Counted from the first letter of the stretch, positions 19,617 through 28,072 are shown. The stretch: 64,000 bases of DNA from Splendidivirga corallicola (GCA_030442035.1 JAUJEA010000008.1:124001-188000); one strand, 5' to 3'. Notes: generated by a model not told the origin, from the letters alone. Numbers and translations are program-made.

Positions 19617-20714
19617 CTAATTGCTCGCAACTTCCACTGGCATTCCATCAGCTATCCTGCCTGCAGAAGATAAAATATAGGTCTCCTCGGGTCCCAATCC
19701 TGAAAGAACTTCCACGCCATCAGGATACTCCTGCCCCAGCCTTATCCATCTCAACATGGCTTTGCCTTGTTGATTTAAGGTAAACACACCGGACAGCTGT
19801 CCTTTTTCATGAATAGCCTCTTTAGGTATCAGGATCTTCTGCTCCTGACCTTTAAGCAAATTGACTCTGGCAAACATCCCGGGATGCACCTGTTCATATT
19901 TATGATCAAGTCTAACGGTCACAATATATTGTGATCCGGAAAAAGCTGAAGAGGGCACAACTCTGTCTATCCTACCTTCTAAATGAGTACCCTCAACAGC
20001 ATTTATTTCAGCGCTCACAGGATCACCAGGCTGAAATAATTTTATCTCGAACTCAGGTACATTAATTTCTATCTCTAAATTATCCAGTGATTCGATGGCC
20101 AATAATGGTTGACCCGGCGCTGCCATATCACCTTCATTTAAATATTTCTTACTGATAAAACCATCAATAGGAGAAACCAGATTGGTGTATTTAATAAGTT
20201 CCTCGATTTCATTGATGTTTTGTCTTATGGAAGTCACCCTTGCTTTGGCGGATCTATATGCTGTTGACGCATTGTCCAATTCATGCTCAGCGGCGCTCCC
20301 TTTATCAAATAAACGTTTAATCTTATGATAATTCTTTTCCAGGTTTTCAAAATTGACCTGGGCTTCTTCCAGATTTGCTTTTGCAGCTTCCCGCTTGGCC
20401 TTCAGCTCGCTGTTTTTGATGTTGATTAGAATCTGCCCTTTTTTAACAGCCTCTCCTTCCTCCACACTCAGCTCGCTGATCTGACCAAGGACTTTGGTAC
20501 TTAGTACTGTCCTGTTTTCAGATGTTACCTTCCCGGTGAACCGATATGATTTAGGCACAGCGGTCAACTGGCTCTTTTCAACATTTACTTTGACCGGAGC
20601 AAGCGATTCAGTCTGATTTTCCGATGGCCCACAGGATGTTAACAGATTTATGGTGAACACGATTGTTATGATAACCAGTAAGCCTTTTTTAATATTTTTA
20701 ATATGATTGTTCAT
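19617..20714 (-). CDS. RND efflux membrane fusion lipoprotein
   Basis: 365-residue periplasmic adaptor, anchored by a lipoprotein signal (lipobox LTSC, near residue 28). The order is beta-barrel strand, split lipoyl half (LSVEEGEAVKKGQILINI), a helical hairpin (about 105-165, coiled coil), second lipoyl half (GFISKKYLNEGDMAAPGQPL), barrel domain and membrane-proximal domain. It links the RND pump to the TolC channel. It is 77 bases after tolC and 21 bases before the pump in a leftward operon. Confidence 0.94.
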   Translation of the reverse strand: MNNHIKNIKKGLLVIITIVFTINLLTSCGPSENQTESLAPVKVNVEKSQLTAVPKSYRFTGKVTSENRTVLSTKVLGQISELSVEEGEAVKKGQILINIKNSELKAKREAAKANLEEAQVNFENLEKNYHKIKRLFDKGSAAEHELDNASTAYRSAKARVTSIRQNINEIEELIKYTNLVSPIDGFISKKYLNEGDMAAPGQPLLAIESLDNLEIEINVPEFEIKLFQPGDPVSAEINAVEGTHLEGRIDRVVPSSAFSGSQYIVTVRLDHKYEQVHPGMFARVNLLKGQEQKILIPKEAIHEKGQLSGVFTLNQQGKAMLRWIRLGQEYPDGVEVLSGLGPEETYILSSAGRIADGMPVEVASN

Positions 20715-20791
20715 TTCTTGTTTACTTAATTTATTAGTCGTTGATGTTTGATATGCCGGTTTATTTACATCTCAATTTTACGTTTCATTTA

Positions 20792-22147
20792 CTATTGGAG
20801 CATGGATGTTTCGTTCTCCAATTGCAGCTGTAAACTGAACACCAATTGCTGATAATATCTCATTTGTTCAAGTTTTTGAATTCTTCTTTGCAACAGCATT
20901 GTTTCCGCATCTAACAGATCGGTAGTTTTTTCCAGCTGTTCTTCGTATCTGTCCCTTCGAATGTTGTAGGACGATTCCGCCTGTTGTTCCGCCAGGATCG
21001 CCAGATCAAGTTGCTTTCTGGCCAGTATAATTTCATCTTGTAATTTTTTAAGCTCCTTTTCAGCTTTGGATAATGTTTCCTGATAATAAAGTTTGCTTAA
21101 ACGTTGATTGGCTTTGGCTCTTTGATGTTGCGCTAATTTTGTTCCACCACTGAATATGTCCCACTGAAGTTTTGCACCAAACACATAGCCTGAAGCACCT
21201 GTGCCAAATACCTGGCCATCATTCCATTCGTAACTTCCAAAAATATTAAGATCAGGTAGAAAGCTACTCCTGGCGGACTTCATTTCATATTCTCCTGCCC
21301 TGGTATTTAACATAGCTGCTTGCAAGTCAGGCCTTCCTAGAGGCACCGAAGTTGTCTGTAATTCTACGACCCGAGACCTTGGAATCCGGATAGTATCCAT
21401 AGGGATGATTGTCCTAACACCCTGAAGATTCAATAGATGTAGGAGATCCCGGTTAATTACCTGAATGATATTTTCGCTGGCCAATACCTGGCTCTCCAAT
21501 TCAGTCATTCGTAACCTGGCACCCAAAAGATCCGCCTCTGTGACTAAACCATTGTCAAAATAGTCTTGTGTCAATTTGAAGTTAGCATTGGCGGCTTTCA
21601 AGGCTTGCTGTACCACTTCAAGTCGTGTATAAGCTACTTGTAATTGAAAATAGAAATCCTTGGCCTGAAGCTCGATTAACCGTTTGGTCCAGGTCAACTG
21701 TTGATCGCTTGCTGCCATGGCCATGTTAGCTGCCTTTCTGGCCATCATTCCGGACAGATTAATTACCGGTTGTTGAAAAGCCAGGGCAGTTGTGAAATTT
21801 TCAATTCTGTCAGGATCATTGAGAATACCCGGATCAAAATCCGTAACCGTAGTTGTTTTTTGCTTCAGTTTAATCCCAAAAGCGGTCAAAGGATCAGTAG
21901 TGGTGGTATAAGTTTCTGATAACCTCACCACGGGCAGAAAAACAGCATTACTCTGTTTAAGATTGGCTTTAGCCAAAGCTAACTGTTGTTCGGCTCTTAA
22001 CACATCCCAATTTTGTTCCTTCGCCAGGCTCAGTACTTCCACCAAAGAGAAATGCTTGGTTTCTTGTGCCGATGCATTTTTGGTCAAACCCAATGACAAA
22101 AATACTGCTGCTAAAATGTTAAAAATTATATATGTTGAAATTTTCAT
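20792..22147 (-). CDS. TolC family outer membrane efflux channel
   Basis: 451 residues, two OEP repeats typical of TolC-like trimeric channels. A Sec signal ends near NASAQE (about residue 28). Long amphipathic helices and the internal-repeat pattern (LRAEQQLALAKANLKQS, then LGRPDLQAAMLNTRAGEYEM) support the call. It forms the outer part of the tripartite pump with the two following genes. The start-codon region (22117-22155) is repeated 112 bases upstream with 34 of 39 bases identical, an oddity described separately. Confidence 0.93.
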   Translation of the reverse strand: MKISTYIIFNILAAVFLSLGLTKNASAQETKHFSLVEVLSLAKEQNWDVLRAEQQLALAKANLKQSNAVFLPVVRLSETYTTTTDPLTAFGIKLKQKTTTVTDFDPGILNDPDRIENFTTALAFQQPVINLSGMMARKAANMAMAASDQQLTWTKRLIELQAKDFYFQLQVAYTRLEVVQQALKAANANFKLTQDYFDNGLVTEADLLGARLRMTELESQVLASENIIQVINRDLLHLLNLQGVRTIIPMDTIRIPRSRVVELQTTSVPLGRPDLQAAMLNTRAGEYEMKSARSSFLPDLNIFGSYEWNDGQVFGTGASGYVFGAKLQWDIFSGGTKLAQHQRAKANQRLSKLYYQETLSKAEKELKKLQDEIILARKQLDLAILAEQQAESSYNIRRDRYEEQLEKTTDLLDAETMLLQRRIQKLEQMRYYQQLVFSLQLQLENETSMLQ

Positions 22148-22267
22148 TTGTTGCTCAAAATTTTTTATCTCCCTACATTACTTCTGACTTGTTTAAATCG
22201 CTTTGAAGTTGAAGGCTGTTGCTACTTATGTTTAAATTTATATATGTTGGAATTTTCATTTATTACT
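22117..22267. repeat. Duplicated tolC start region with 28-codon ORF
   Basis: Bases 22117-22155, which contain the tolC start codon, match 22229-22267 at 34 of 39 positions in direct orientation. The upstream copy also keeps an ATG (at 22259, minus strand); it opens a 28-codon frame starting MKIPTY (tolC starts MKISTY) that stops at 22173, before tolC. The copy lies in the gap between arsR and tolC. It may be a leader peptide, a translational control site or the remains of a local duplication. Confidence 0.6.
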
Positions 22268-22277
22268 ATAAAAAATT

Positions 22278-22580
22278 TTAAATTTCACATTCTGCCATAC
22301 ACTTTACCACCGTCACCACTTCCTGCAGTTTCAATCCATAGTAAATTTGTTTACCATCCCGCCTGCTTTGCAAAATACCCTTCAACTTCATATTACTCAG
22401 ATGGTGAGAGATCAGAGATTGGGTCAGATCAAGTCTTTCGCAAATCTCATTTACAGAAAGTTCTTCATCTTGTGTTAGAAGTCCAATAATTCCCAGTCGC
22501 ACAGGATGCCCTATTGTTTTTAATATTAAGGCAACCTTTTCCAGTTTTTCCACATCAATATTCTCCAAATCAATTTTCAT
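22278..22580 (-). CDS. ArsR family repressor of the efflux operon
   Basis: About 100 residues from the ATG at 22580, chosen because the palindromic operator and promoter lie directly in front of it; the longer frame from 22607 would be encoded by that operator. A winged helix-turn-helix covers most of the protein: IGHPVRLGIIGLL, VNEICERLDLTQSLISHHL (recognition helix) and the wing QSRRDGKQIYYGL. No classic ELCVCDL metal site is present, but a C-terminal CMAEC pair (close to the end) could bind metal or sense thiol state. It is the first gene of the arsR-tolC-MFP-RND-P-II-DUF2892 operon and probably autoregulates it. Confidence 0.9.
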   Translation of the reverse strand: MKIDLENIDVEKLEKVALILKTIGHPVRLGIIGLLTQDEELSVNEICERLDLTQSLISHHLSNMKLKGILQSRRDGKQIYYGLKLQEVVTVVKCMAECEI

Positions 22581-22584
22581 GACA

Positions 22585-22615
22585 CAAACATATGAACATA
22601 TTTTCATATATACAA
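22585..22615 (-). promoter_or_regulatory. Promoter and ArsR operator of the efflux operon
   Basis: On the minus strand TTG (22613-22615) and TATGTTTG (22585-22592) are spaced by 20 bases, a close match to the Bacteroidota TTG/TAnnTTTG promoter. A perfect inverted repeat, ATATGAA and TTCATAT with 6 bases between (22590-22609), overlaps the spacer and the -7 box, as expected for a repressor site. The -7 box ends 4 bases before the arsR ATG, so the transcript may be nearly leaderless. Confidence 0.65.
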
Positions 22616-22890
22616 ATATTTTTAATTATTTTTTGTTGGTAATCGGACTTCCACTTTTAGCCATCGGTTCGAAATGGAAAATGTGTTGTTCATTTTGAGT
22701 CATTAGAATAACCCATCAATGTCAGTTGGATCCAAGTCTGCCTTTTAGTTACAGCTGAATATCAATCCATGAGACCAACTGATGCCCAAAACCTGATTTC
22801 AAAGCTTGGTATACAGATTGTTAAAAACGGATCGATATAATTTTTGAAAATAGCTAAACCTTTATGTTTTCCAATCGTTATCAATAAACA

Positions 22891-22914
22891 ATATTAAACC
22901 AATTGGTTTAATAT
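22891..22914 (+). promoter_or_regulatory. 24-bp perfect palindromic operator
   Basis: A perfect 24-base palindrome centred on AACCAATTGGTT lies 47 bases before the start at 22962. A TAnnTTTG match, TAGATTTG, follows at once (22915-22922), and another, TACATTTG, lies at 22930-22937. This is the layout of a repressor site blocking a promoter. The likely binder is the ArsR-type protein encoded at 23314 in the same operon. Confidence 0.65.
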
Positions 22915-22961
22915 TAGATTTGGATACTATACATTTGAAACATTATTTAAACCTAGTTAAC

Positions 22962-23276
22962 ATGAAAGCAGTACGAGTTCAGTACACTGTAAAAGACAGT
23001 TATGTAGCAACCAACAAACAAAACATCGAGCAGGTCATGAGTGATTTGCGTGCACTCAACAATCCCAACATACGTTATTCATCATTCTTATTGGATGACG
23101 GAAAAACCTTTATGCATTTTGCCCTATATCCGGATGAAGCTACCGGCAAGATTGTTTCCGATCTACCTTCCTTTCAAAAATTCAGAAGTGAATTAAAGGA
23201 GAGTCAACCGGAAATACCTCCAAAGGCAGAAAATCTTAGCCTTGTTGCTTCAGCCTATGAGTTCTTTGGTAATTAA
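22962..23276 (+). CDS. Small conserved protein, possible dimeric alpha/beta-barrel
   Basis: 104 residues from the ATG at 22962; a longer TTG-started frame from 22920 overlaps promoter-like bases and is not preferred. Two KxxxxQYTVK-type strands and a helix (NKQNIEQVMSDLRAL) followed by FMHFALYPDE suggest the ferredoxin-like fold seen in antibiotic-biosynthesis-monooxygenase-like proteins. I cannot give a function. It leads the ArsR/SRPBCC mini-operon (37 bases to the ArsR-type gene). Confidence 0.75.
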   Translation: MKAVRVQYTVKDSYVATNKQNIEQVMSDLRALNNPNIRYSSFLLDDGKTFMHFALYPDEATGKIVSDLPSFQKFRSELKESQPEIPPKAENLSLVASAYEFFGN

Positions 23277-23313
23277 GAGAATTGCATTTACTTAGCGAAA
23301 GTAAATCGCTGCC

Positions 23314-23661
23314 ATGGTCATGAGTAAACTGAGTGAAGAACAGCTTGACTTGATATTCTCTGCGCTTTCCGACAGGACCCGCCGGTCTATCTTGAAAAAA
23401 GTGCAAGTGCAGGAATGTTCTGTAAAGGATCTGGTTGAGAATTATGATATGTCATTTCAAGCTGTTGCCAAACATTTGAATGTGTTGGAAAAAGCGCACC
23501 TGATCAACAAAAGAAAAAGTGGGCGCCATTATTATTCCAGCCTCAATGAGAAACAATTGACACAGGCACTCAACTGGATATCCAAACAATATGATTTCTG
23601 GAATTCCAGCTTCAGCTCTCTCGATGAATTCTTAAATGCTCAAGACGATGACACAAAATAA
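23314..23661 (+). CDS. ArsR-type winged-helix regulator (SRPBCC operon)
   Basis: 115 residues, or 113 from the ATG at 23320. The N-terminus has the ArsR-type FSALSDRTRRSILKKV helix; residues 35-60 form the recognition region with SFQAVAKHLNVLEKAHLI, then the wing KRKSGRHYYSS. The C-terminus ends WISKQYDFWNSSFSSLDEFL, a tail common in the branch of ArsR proteins that is found beside AHSA1/SRPBCC genes. No metal-binding cysteines are visible. Its stop overlaps the next gene by 14 bases. A likely autoregulator through the palindrome at 22891. Confidence 0.92.
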   Translation: MVMSKLSEEQLDLIFSALSDRTRRSILKKVQVQECSVKDLVENYDMSFQAVAKHLNVLEKAHLINKRKSGRHYYSSLNEKQLTQALNWISKQYDFWNSSFSSLDEFLNAQDDDTK

Positions 23662-24088
23662 GGTTTATCTTAAAAGAACTCTGAATCATCCTATTGAGCG
23701 GGTGTTCCATGCCTTCACTAAACCCGAATACATCACCAACTGGTTTGGTCCAATCAACACTTCTACCACACATGCAGACATGGAATTCGTAGAGGGAGGT
23801 CAATATCGATTTCAGATCAAAAAGCAGGACAATAGTTTTTTTTATATGCAGGGAACTTATCAAAGCATCATCCCTCCTACCCACCTTTCTTTCACTGTTT
23901 CCTATGAAGGTCTGAGTGATGCCATGCTAATGACCAGCATTGTCTCAATAAACTTTACGTCGAAAGGAACCGGTACCGAAATCAGTTTGGTCCAGTCCTT
24001 TGAGTCTGTTCCAAAAGACCTCGAAAGGAGAACCCAATCCTGGGAGCATATGTTAGAAAGACTTAATGAAATGCTCAAAATTTCTTAG
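23648..24088 (+). CDS. SRPBCC (AHSA1-like) ligand-binding protein
   Basis: 146 residues from the ATG at 23648; another ATG at 23636 is possible. START/Bet v1-like fold: the opening VYLKRTLNHPIERVFHAFT, the WFGP box near residue 33, GGQYRF strand, and a C-terminal long helix SWEHMLERLNEML. Proteins of this family bind hydrophobic ligands; the AHSA1-like branch is often fused or linked to ArsR regulators. It overlaps the upstream ArsR-type gene by 14 bases, so the two are translationally coupled. Ligand unknown. Confidence 0.9.
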   Translation: MTQNKVYLKRTLNHPIERVFHAFTKPEYITNWFGPINTSTTHADMEFVEGGQYRFQIKKQDNSFFYMQGTYQSIIPPTHLSFTVSYEGLSDAMLMTSIVSINFTSKGTGTEISLVQSFESVPKDLERRTQSWEHMLERLNEMLKIS

Positions 24089-24111
24089 GAAACAAGAAAG
24101 TTTGTTTCTAA
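24085..24111. terminator. Weak bidirectional terminator between convergent genes
   Basis: TTAG-g-AAACAA and TTGTTT-CTAA form a 10-bp stem with one bulged base around a 6-nt loop, exactly between the ends of the SRPBCC gene and the convergent aminotransferase gene. A run of A follows on the plus strand and GAAATTTTG on the minus strand, so the T-run is weak. Confidence 0.4.
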
Positions 24112-24130
24112 AAAAATTTACTGAAAGTCA

Positions 24131-25408
24131 TTAGCTGAGAAGCTCTACCAAGGTGTCAATTTCTTTTAATGTATTGAAAGTATTCAAGGACACGCGTAAA
24201 GTGTTCCAATTATCGGCTTTAAAGGCCCGAAAAACATAGCCATGTTGTTCGTATAACTTTTTAAAGAGCTCCTGGCTGTCTTGTCCCTTTACTTCAATTG
24301 TATAGAGCGAGCTGCCAAGCTCCCAACTCCTAGGTGATCTCCATTCTATGTTCGGATCATTCTCCAAGGCTTGAAAAAAATAAGCTCGCAATTCCTTTCT
24401 TCGTTCCACGGAATTGTTGACATCAAATTTAATCTGGAAATCCACTGCATCCCCCAAAGCCAACACTGAAGCCAGGTTTCTGGTACCGTAATCCTCAAAT
24501 ATTCGGACGGTCCCTTTCCACCTGTTTTGCCCCCAGGTCACCCAAAGTGGTTCCAGTTGGTCTCGTATGGCTTTTCGGATATAAAGCAATCCCGTTCCTT
24601 TGGGGGCTTGTAGCCATTTATGCGGACTCATTGCGTAAAAATCCACCCCAAGATCCTGTAGATCTATTGGGACCATTCCCAATGCCTGTGCACCATCTAC
24701 CGCTATAAATTCCACACCATTTTCACGCGCCATTTGCACCATTTTTTCAATCGGATAACGAATACCGACAAGATTATCGATATGTGGAAAAACCAGGACA
24801 CGTGTTTTTTCGGTGATATGCTCGGCATATATGGATACAATGTCATCTTCTGATAGATCCGGAACATCTCGAATCGGGAACTCAAATCGATTAATCGAGT
24901 AACCTGCAGCCATAGCATGGTGAAACCAACACTCGCTCGCTCCGGGGTGATTCAGGGTACTAAAAACAACTTCATCATTTTCAGTCAAGGGCAATCCATT
25001 GGCCAAAACATTAAAGCCTTCTGTGGTATTATGTGTAAGTGCTAGTTCACCGGGCTCACATCCTACAAATTCAGCCAACTTCTTTCTGGTTTTAGTTCTC
25101 TCTTTGTCCCATGGTTCGCCCCAGGTATATAACCATGGATTTTTCTCACAAAGATCTATATAGGCTTTATGAGTTCTGTGAAGTAATTTTGGTATCGTAC
25201 CAATAGAGGCATGGTTGAAATAAGTTATATCCGGATCCAGTAAATATTCCTCGCGTGACAAAATATACCTGTCACGTACGCCGGATCTGTTCGCCAGGGA
25301 TACCAAATCCTTTGCATATGATGTTTTTATCGAAGAAAATGCAGCTATAACTGCTGCTGCAGAAGCTTTACCAATAAACCTCCTGCGATCAATGGTATCT
25401 TCCTTCAT
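24131..25408 (-). CDS. Tat-exported class V aminotransferase-like PLP enzyme
   Basis: 425 residues from the ATG at 25408. A twin-arginine signal (DRRRFIGKASAAAVIAAF) opens the protein, so the folded enzyme with its PLP is probably sent to the periplasm. The rest is a class V aminotransferase/cysteine-desulfurase fold: the DPDITYFNHASIG entry, TTEGFNVLANG phosphate loop, DGAQALGMVP (the Asp that holds the PLP nitrogen) and SPHKWLQAPKGTG, whose Lys binds PLP. Related to isopenicillin-N epimerase-like proteins. The substrate is unknown. It converges with the SRPBCC gene and has no partner gene nearby. Confidence 0.9.
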   Translation of the reverse strand: MKEDTIDRRRFIGKASAAAVIAAFSSIKTSYAKDLVSLANRSGVRDRYILSREEYLLDPDITYFNHASIGTIPKLLHRTHKAYIDLCEKNPWLYTWGEPWDKERTKTRKKLAEFVGCEPGELALTHNTTEGFNVLANGLPLTENDEVVFSTLNHPGASECWFHHAMAAGYSINRFEFPIRDVPDLSEDDIVSIYAEHITEKTRVLVFPHIDNLVGIRYPIEKMVQMARENGVEFIAVDGAQALGMVPIDLQDLGVDFYAMSPHKWLQAPKGTGLLYIRKAIRDQLEPLWVTWGQNRWKGTVRIFEDYGTRNLASVLALGDAVDFQIKFDVNNSVERRKELRAYFFQALENDPNIEWRSPRSWELGSSLYTIEVKGQDSQELFKKLYEQHGYVFRAFKADNWNTLRVSLNTFNTLKEIDTLVELLS

Positions 25409-25420
25409 TTCATTCAACAA

Positions 25421-25833
25421 CCTGATGTTATGCGGATTAGAATAAAATCTAATTGCATAGAAATCTTTGACCTTCTAAATTCCACATTTAATTTCAATGT
25501 TCAAAGAAAAATAATATGAGAGATTTTATTTTATGATGATATTAAAGAATCCTATTATAAATTACGGATAATATTGGCAGAAACTTGCGATAATCGAGCT
25601 ATGTGATCGCTCCATTGTTCAGAATATCAACTATGAATTTTTGCTAACAAGGTCATATGTCAAATTGGGCAGTTTAACGTCTTGCCCGGGACCAGATCGA
25701 CGAGCCGCAACAACAATGTGCGGTTCTCGGAATCATAAATCGTGTCATAGTCTTAAATTTTGATTATAACTACTGCAATAAACGATTATCGATCTGGTTC
25801 TTCAGGATAATCAAGCTGAGTTGCAGGATAATC
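25421..25833. other. Intergenic region with structured inverted repeats
   Basis: About 410 bases without a credible gene. ACCAGATCGA (25691-25700) and TCGATCTGGT (25789-25798) are perfect inverted repeats. Directly inside the left arm lies a second hairpin, CGAG-CCGCA with TGCGG-tt-CTCG (25701-25729). Together they could fold as a branched RNA. No T-run follows. It lies downstream of the small Cys-rich gene at 25834 (minus strand) and upstream of the aminotransferase gene, so it could be the 5' leader of the latter. Confidence 0.4.
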
Positions 25834-26163
25834 TCAACGATGGGTCTCAACAGGGATATAGCTTACACTATCATTTTTTTGTATAGAGTCTTTTTCAAAC
25901 CTGACGAAACAATTTGGGGAACAGCTTAGCGTAAAACCATCTTTGTCTTCAGTTAATTTGACTCTCCTTACATAATTCCACAGGCCGGTAAATCCAGCTT
26001 TATTATGAACTTTTACGCAGGTGCCGCCAATCATAGAACAACTTGAGTTGGTTGAAAACAAGGGTTGAGTGCAATCATAACAATCCTCTTTGGTCAGCGA
26101 AGTAATGGTGAAAGACAACCCTAGCAATACCAGTACAGTCAGTATAATTTCATTTCGCTTCAT
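25834..26163 (-). CDS. Small exported Cys-rich protein
   Basis: 109 residues with a Sec-type signal (KRNEIILTV... hydrophobic to about residue 20). The mature part has six cysteines at 28, 31, 42, 49, 81 and 85, in three close pairs (CYDC, CSMIGGTC, CSPNC), consistent with disulfides or metal binding after export. I do not recognise a family. It is isolated, with 155 bases before the divergent LytS-type kinase gene. Real-gene status rests on its signal peptide and paired cysteines. Confidence 0.6.
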   Translation of the reverse strand: MKRNEIILTVLVLLGLSFTITSLTKEDCYDCTQPLFSTNSSCSMIGGTCVKVHNKAGFTGLWNYVRRVKLTEDKDGFTLSCSPNCFVRFEKDSIQKNDSVSYIPVETHR

Positions 26164-26318
26164 AAAAATATGGACGAACTTACGAGTAATTGGTTCTGCA
26201 ACCCATACCGAAAAAAACGTAACTCAGTCAGAATTAGGCGTACCTCAATCCTCAAAGTTTTAGTCTTGATGAGTCAATAGTTAAGGTTATTACGTATAAG
26301 AAAAAAATAATCATTTGA

Positions 26319-27320
26319 GTGAAGAACAAAGTAATCAATATCATAGGTATTCCTTTGATCACTTTTTCACTGTTCGTATTCGAATCCAGTGATCCTCAAT
26401 ATTATCTATCGGAATTGTTCTGGAGTTTTTTAATTTCTTTGATCTTATGGCAAGGAAATGGATTAATCATTAAAGTTTTGAATAATTATGTTCCATGGCG
26501 CCAACCGGCAGCTCCCAGAGTTCTTATTCAAATCGGCATTAGTGCGATTTTCACCATATGGCTTACTTATTTTGCTGTCAAATATTTGTATTCAGACGTT
26601 TATGAAGCGCATTTTAGCTCTCTGGTTTTTCGTAAGAATTTATTCATATTTCTCATCATTTCCTTGCTTTACAACGCTGTTTACACAGGTTCTTACTTGT
26701 TCCGGAAGTGGCGAGGGTCGATCATTGAATCTGAAGCATTGAAAAGACAAAATATTATTTCGCAATACGAGTCCCTCAAGAACCAGGTAAATCCTCATTT
26801 TCTATTCAATAGTATCAACACCATGATTGGTCTTATCGACGAAAACACGGAATTAGCCAAAGAATACGGACATCAGTTTGCTGAAATTTACAGACAGATA
26901 TTGGTCAAAGGCAAAGAAGAACTCATCACGCTAAAGGAGGAATTAGAAATTGTTGAAATCCAGTGCCGGCTTTTCGAATCGAGATTCGGGGCTGGCCTTA
27001 TCTTTAATTTGGAAGTACCTGCTTCTTATCAGGAAAAGAAGATCCCTCCCTTAACCTTGCAAATGTTGATTGAAAATGCAGTTAAGCACAATATGATTTC
27101 ATTGACGCAACCCTTGACCATTAAAATAAGCACAATGGATGATGCGCTGCAGGTATCCAATAATATTCAAAGAAAAAATTACGGATCAGAAACTACTCAA
27201 TTAGGTATAGAGAATATCAAAATGCGTTATAAGTTCTTGACGAACCGAGAAGTTGTAGTTCGGGAAGATCAGGAGACTTTTAGTGTTGTGCTCCCACTTA
27301 TAGATCAAAAAGAGAAATGA
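26319..27320 (+). CDS. LytS-type membrane sensor histidine kinase
   Basis: 333 residues, GTG start. Four hydrophobic helices occupy residues about 8-22, 32-52, 68-88 and 106-126. The His_kinase motif follows, with NPHFLFNSIN and phospho-acceptor His160. The ATP-binding part has MLIENAVKHN (N-box) and LGIENIKMRY (G-box). It overlaps its response regulator by the 4 bases ATGA, so the two form one translational unit. No extracytoplasmic domain is seen, so the signal is probably membrane-borne or intracellular. Confidence 0.93.
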   Translation: MKNKVINIIGIPLITFSLFVFESSDPQYYLSELFWSFLISLILWQGNGLIIKVLNNYVPWRQPAAPRVLIQIGISAIFTIWLTYFAVKYLYSDVYEAHFSSLVFRKNLFIFLIISLLYNAVYTGSYLFRKWRGSIIESEALKRQNIISQYESLKNQVNPHFLFNSINTMIGLIDENTELAKEYGHQFAEIYRQILVKGKEELITLKEELEIVEIQCRLFESRFGAGLIFNLEVPASYQEKKIPPLTLQMLIENAVKHNMISLTQPLTIKISTMDDALQVSNNIQRKNYGSETTQLGIENIKMRYKFLTNREVVVREDQETFSVVLPLIDQKEK

Positions 27321-28072
27321 ATGTATTAATTGTTGAAGACGAGATTGTTGCAGCAAGTCGTCTGAAAAAGTTGGTAAAAGCATGCAGTCCGGAAATTGAA
27401 GTAATAGAAGTATTAAATACTATTTTAGATACTTCTAATTATCTTCTTAAAAACAATCCGGATCTGATATTTCTGGACATCCAATTATCTGATGGCATAT
27501 GTTTTGAGCTTTTCGAGAAGCAGGAAATCGACATACCTATCATATTCACCACAGCTTATGATCATTACATGCAACAGGCGTTTAAGGTCAATAGTGTAGA
27601 TTATTTATTGAAACCTGTAAGGCCAGAAGAACTAAAAAATAGCATTGAGAAGTTTAAAAAATACAAACAACCTCAAACTGACACCAAATTACTCAATGAT
27701 CTGTTTGCTCAATTTGTGAAAGAAAAGAATGCTTACAAATGCCGGTTCATGGTGCGGTCAGGTAGAGGTTTTATTTCAGTTGATGTCCGGGATATTGCCT
27801 ATATCATTGCTCAAAACAAACTCAATTATATTATTACCAAAATGGGTAAACGCTATGTGATAGACTATACTCTTGATCAATTGCAACGTTTGTTGGACCC
27901 CAAAGAGTTTTTGAAAATCAACAGAAATTATATTATCTCAAACAGTTCCATTGTGAAAATAGAACCCTATTTCAATAACCGAATGCTTGTGGAAGTTGAT
28001 CCTCCGGCAAATGAAGATGTTTTGGTAAGCCGGAATTATTTAAAAAACTTCAAGGCATGGATGGATAGATAA
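27317..28072 (+). CDS. LytTR response regulator
   Basis: 251 residues. The receiver domain (1-115) has the acidic pair ED at 7-8, phospho-acceptor Asp54 in IFLDIQ, and conserved Thr and Lys residues (TTAYD, LLKP). The LytTR DNA-binding domain starts near residue 140 (RFMVRSGRGFISVDVRDIAYIIAQ) and ends EVDPPANEDVLVSRNYLKNFK. The cognate kinase is the upstream LytS-type gene (4-base overlap). Target genes are not evident; the next genes are on the other strand. Confidence 0.95.
   Translation: MNVLIVEDEIVAASRLKKLVKACSPEIEVIEVLNTILDTSNYLLKNNPDLIFLDIQLSDGICFELFEKQEIDIPIIFTTAYDHYMQQAFKVNSVDYLLKPVRPEELKNSIEKFKKYKQPQTDTKLLNDLFAQFVKEKNAYKCRFMVRSGRGFISVDVRDIAYIIAQNKLNYIITKMGKRYVIDYTLDQLQRLLDPKEFLKINRNYIISNSSIVKIEPYFNNRMLVEVDPPANEDVLVSRNYLKNFKAWMDR

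Noticed and set aside
22920-22961. TTG-started longer N-terminus for the 22.96-kb gene
   Set aside because: It would be encoded by the promoter-like TAnnTTTG boxes after the 24-bp palindrome; ATG at 22962 is better.
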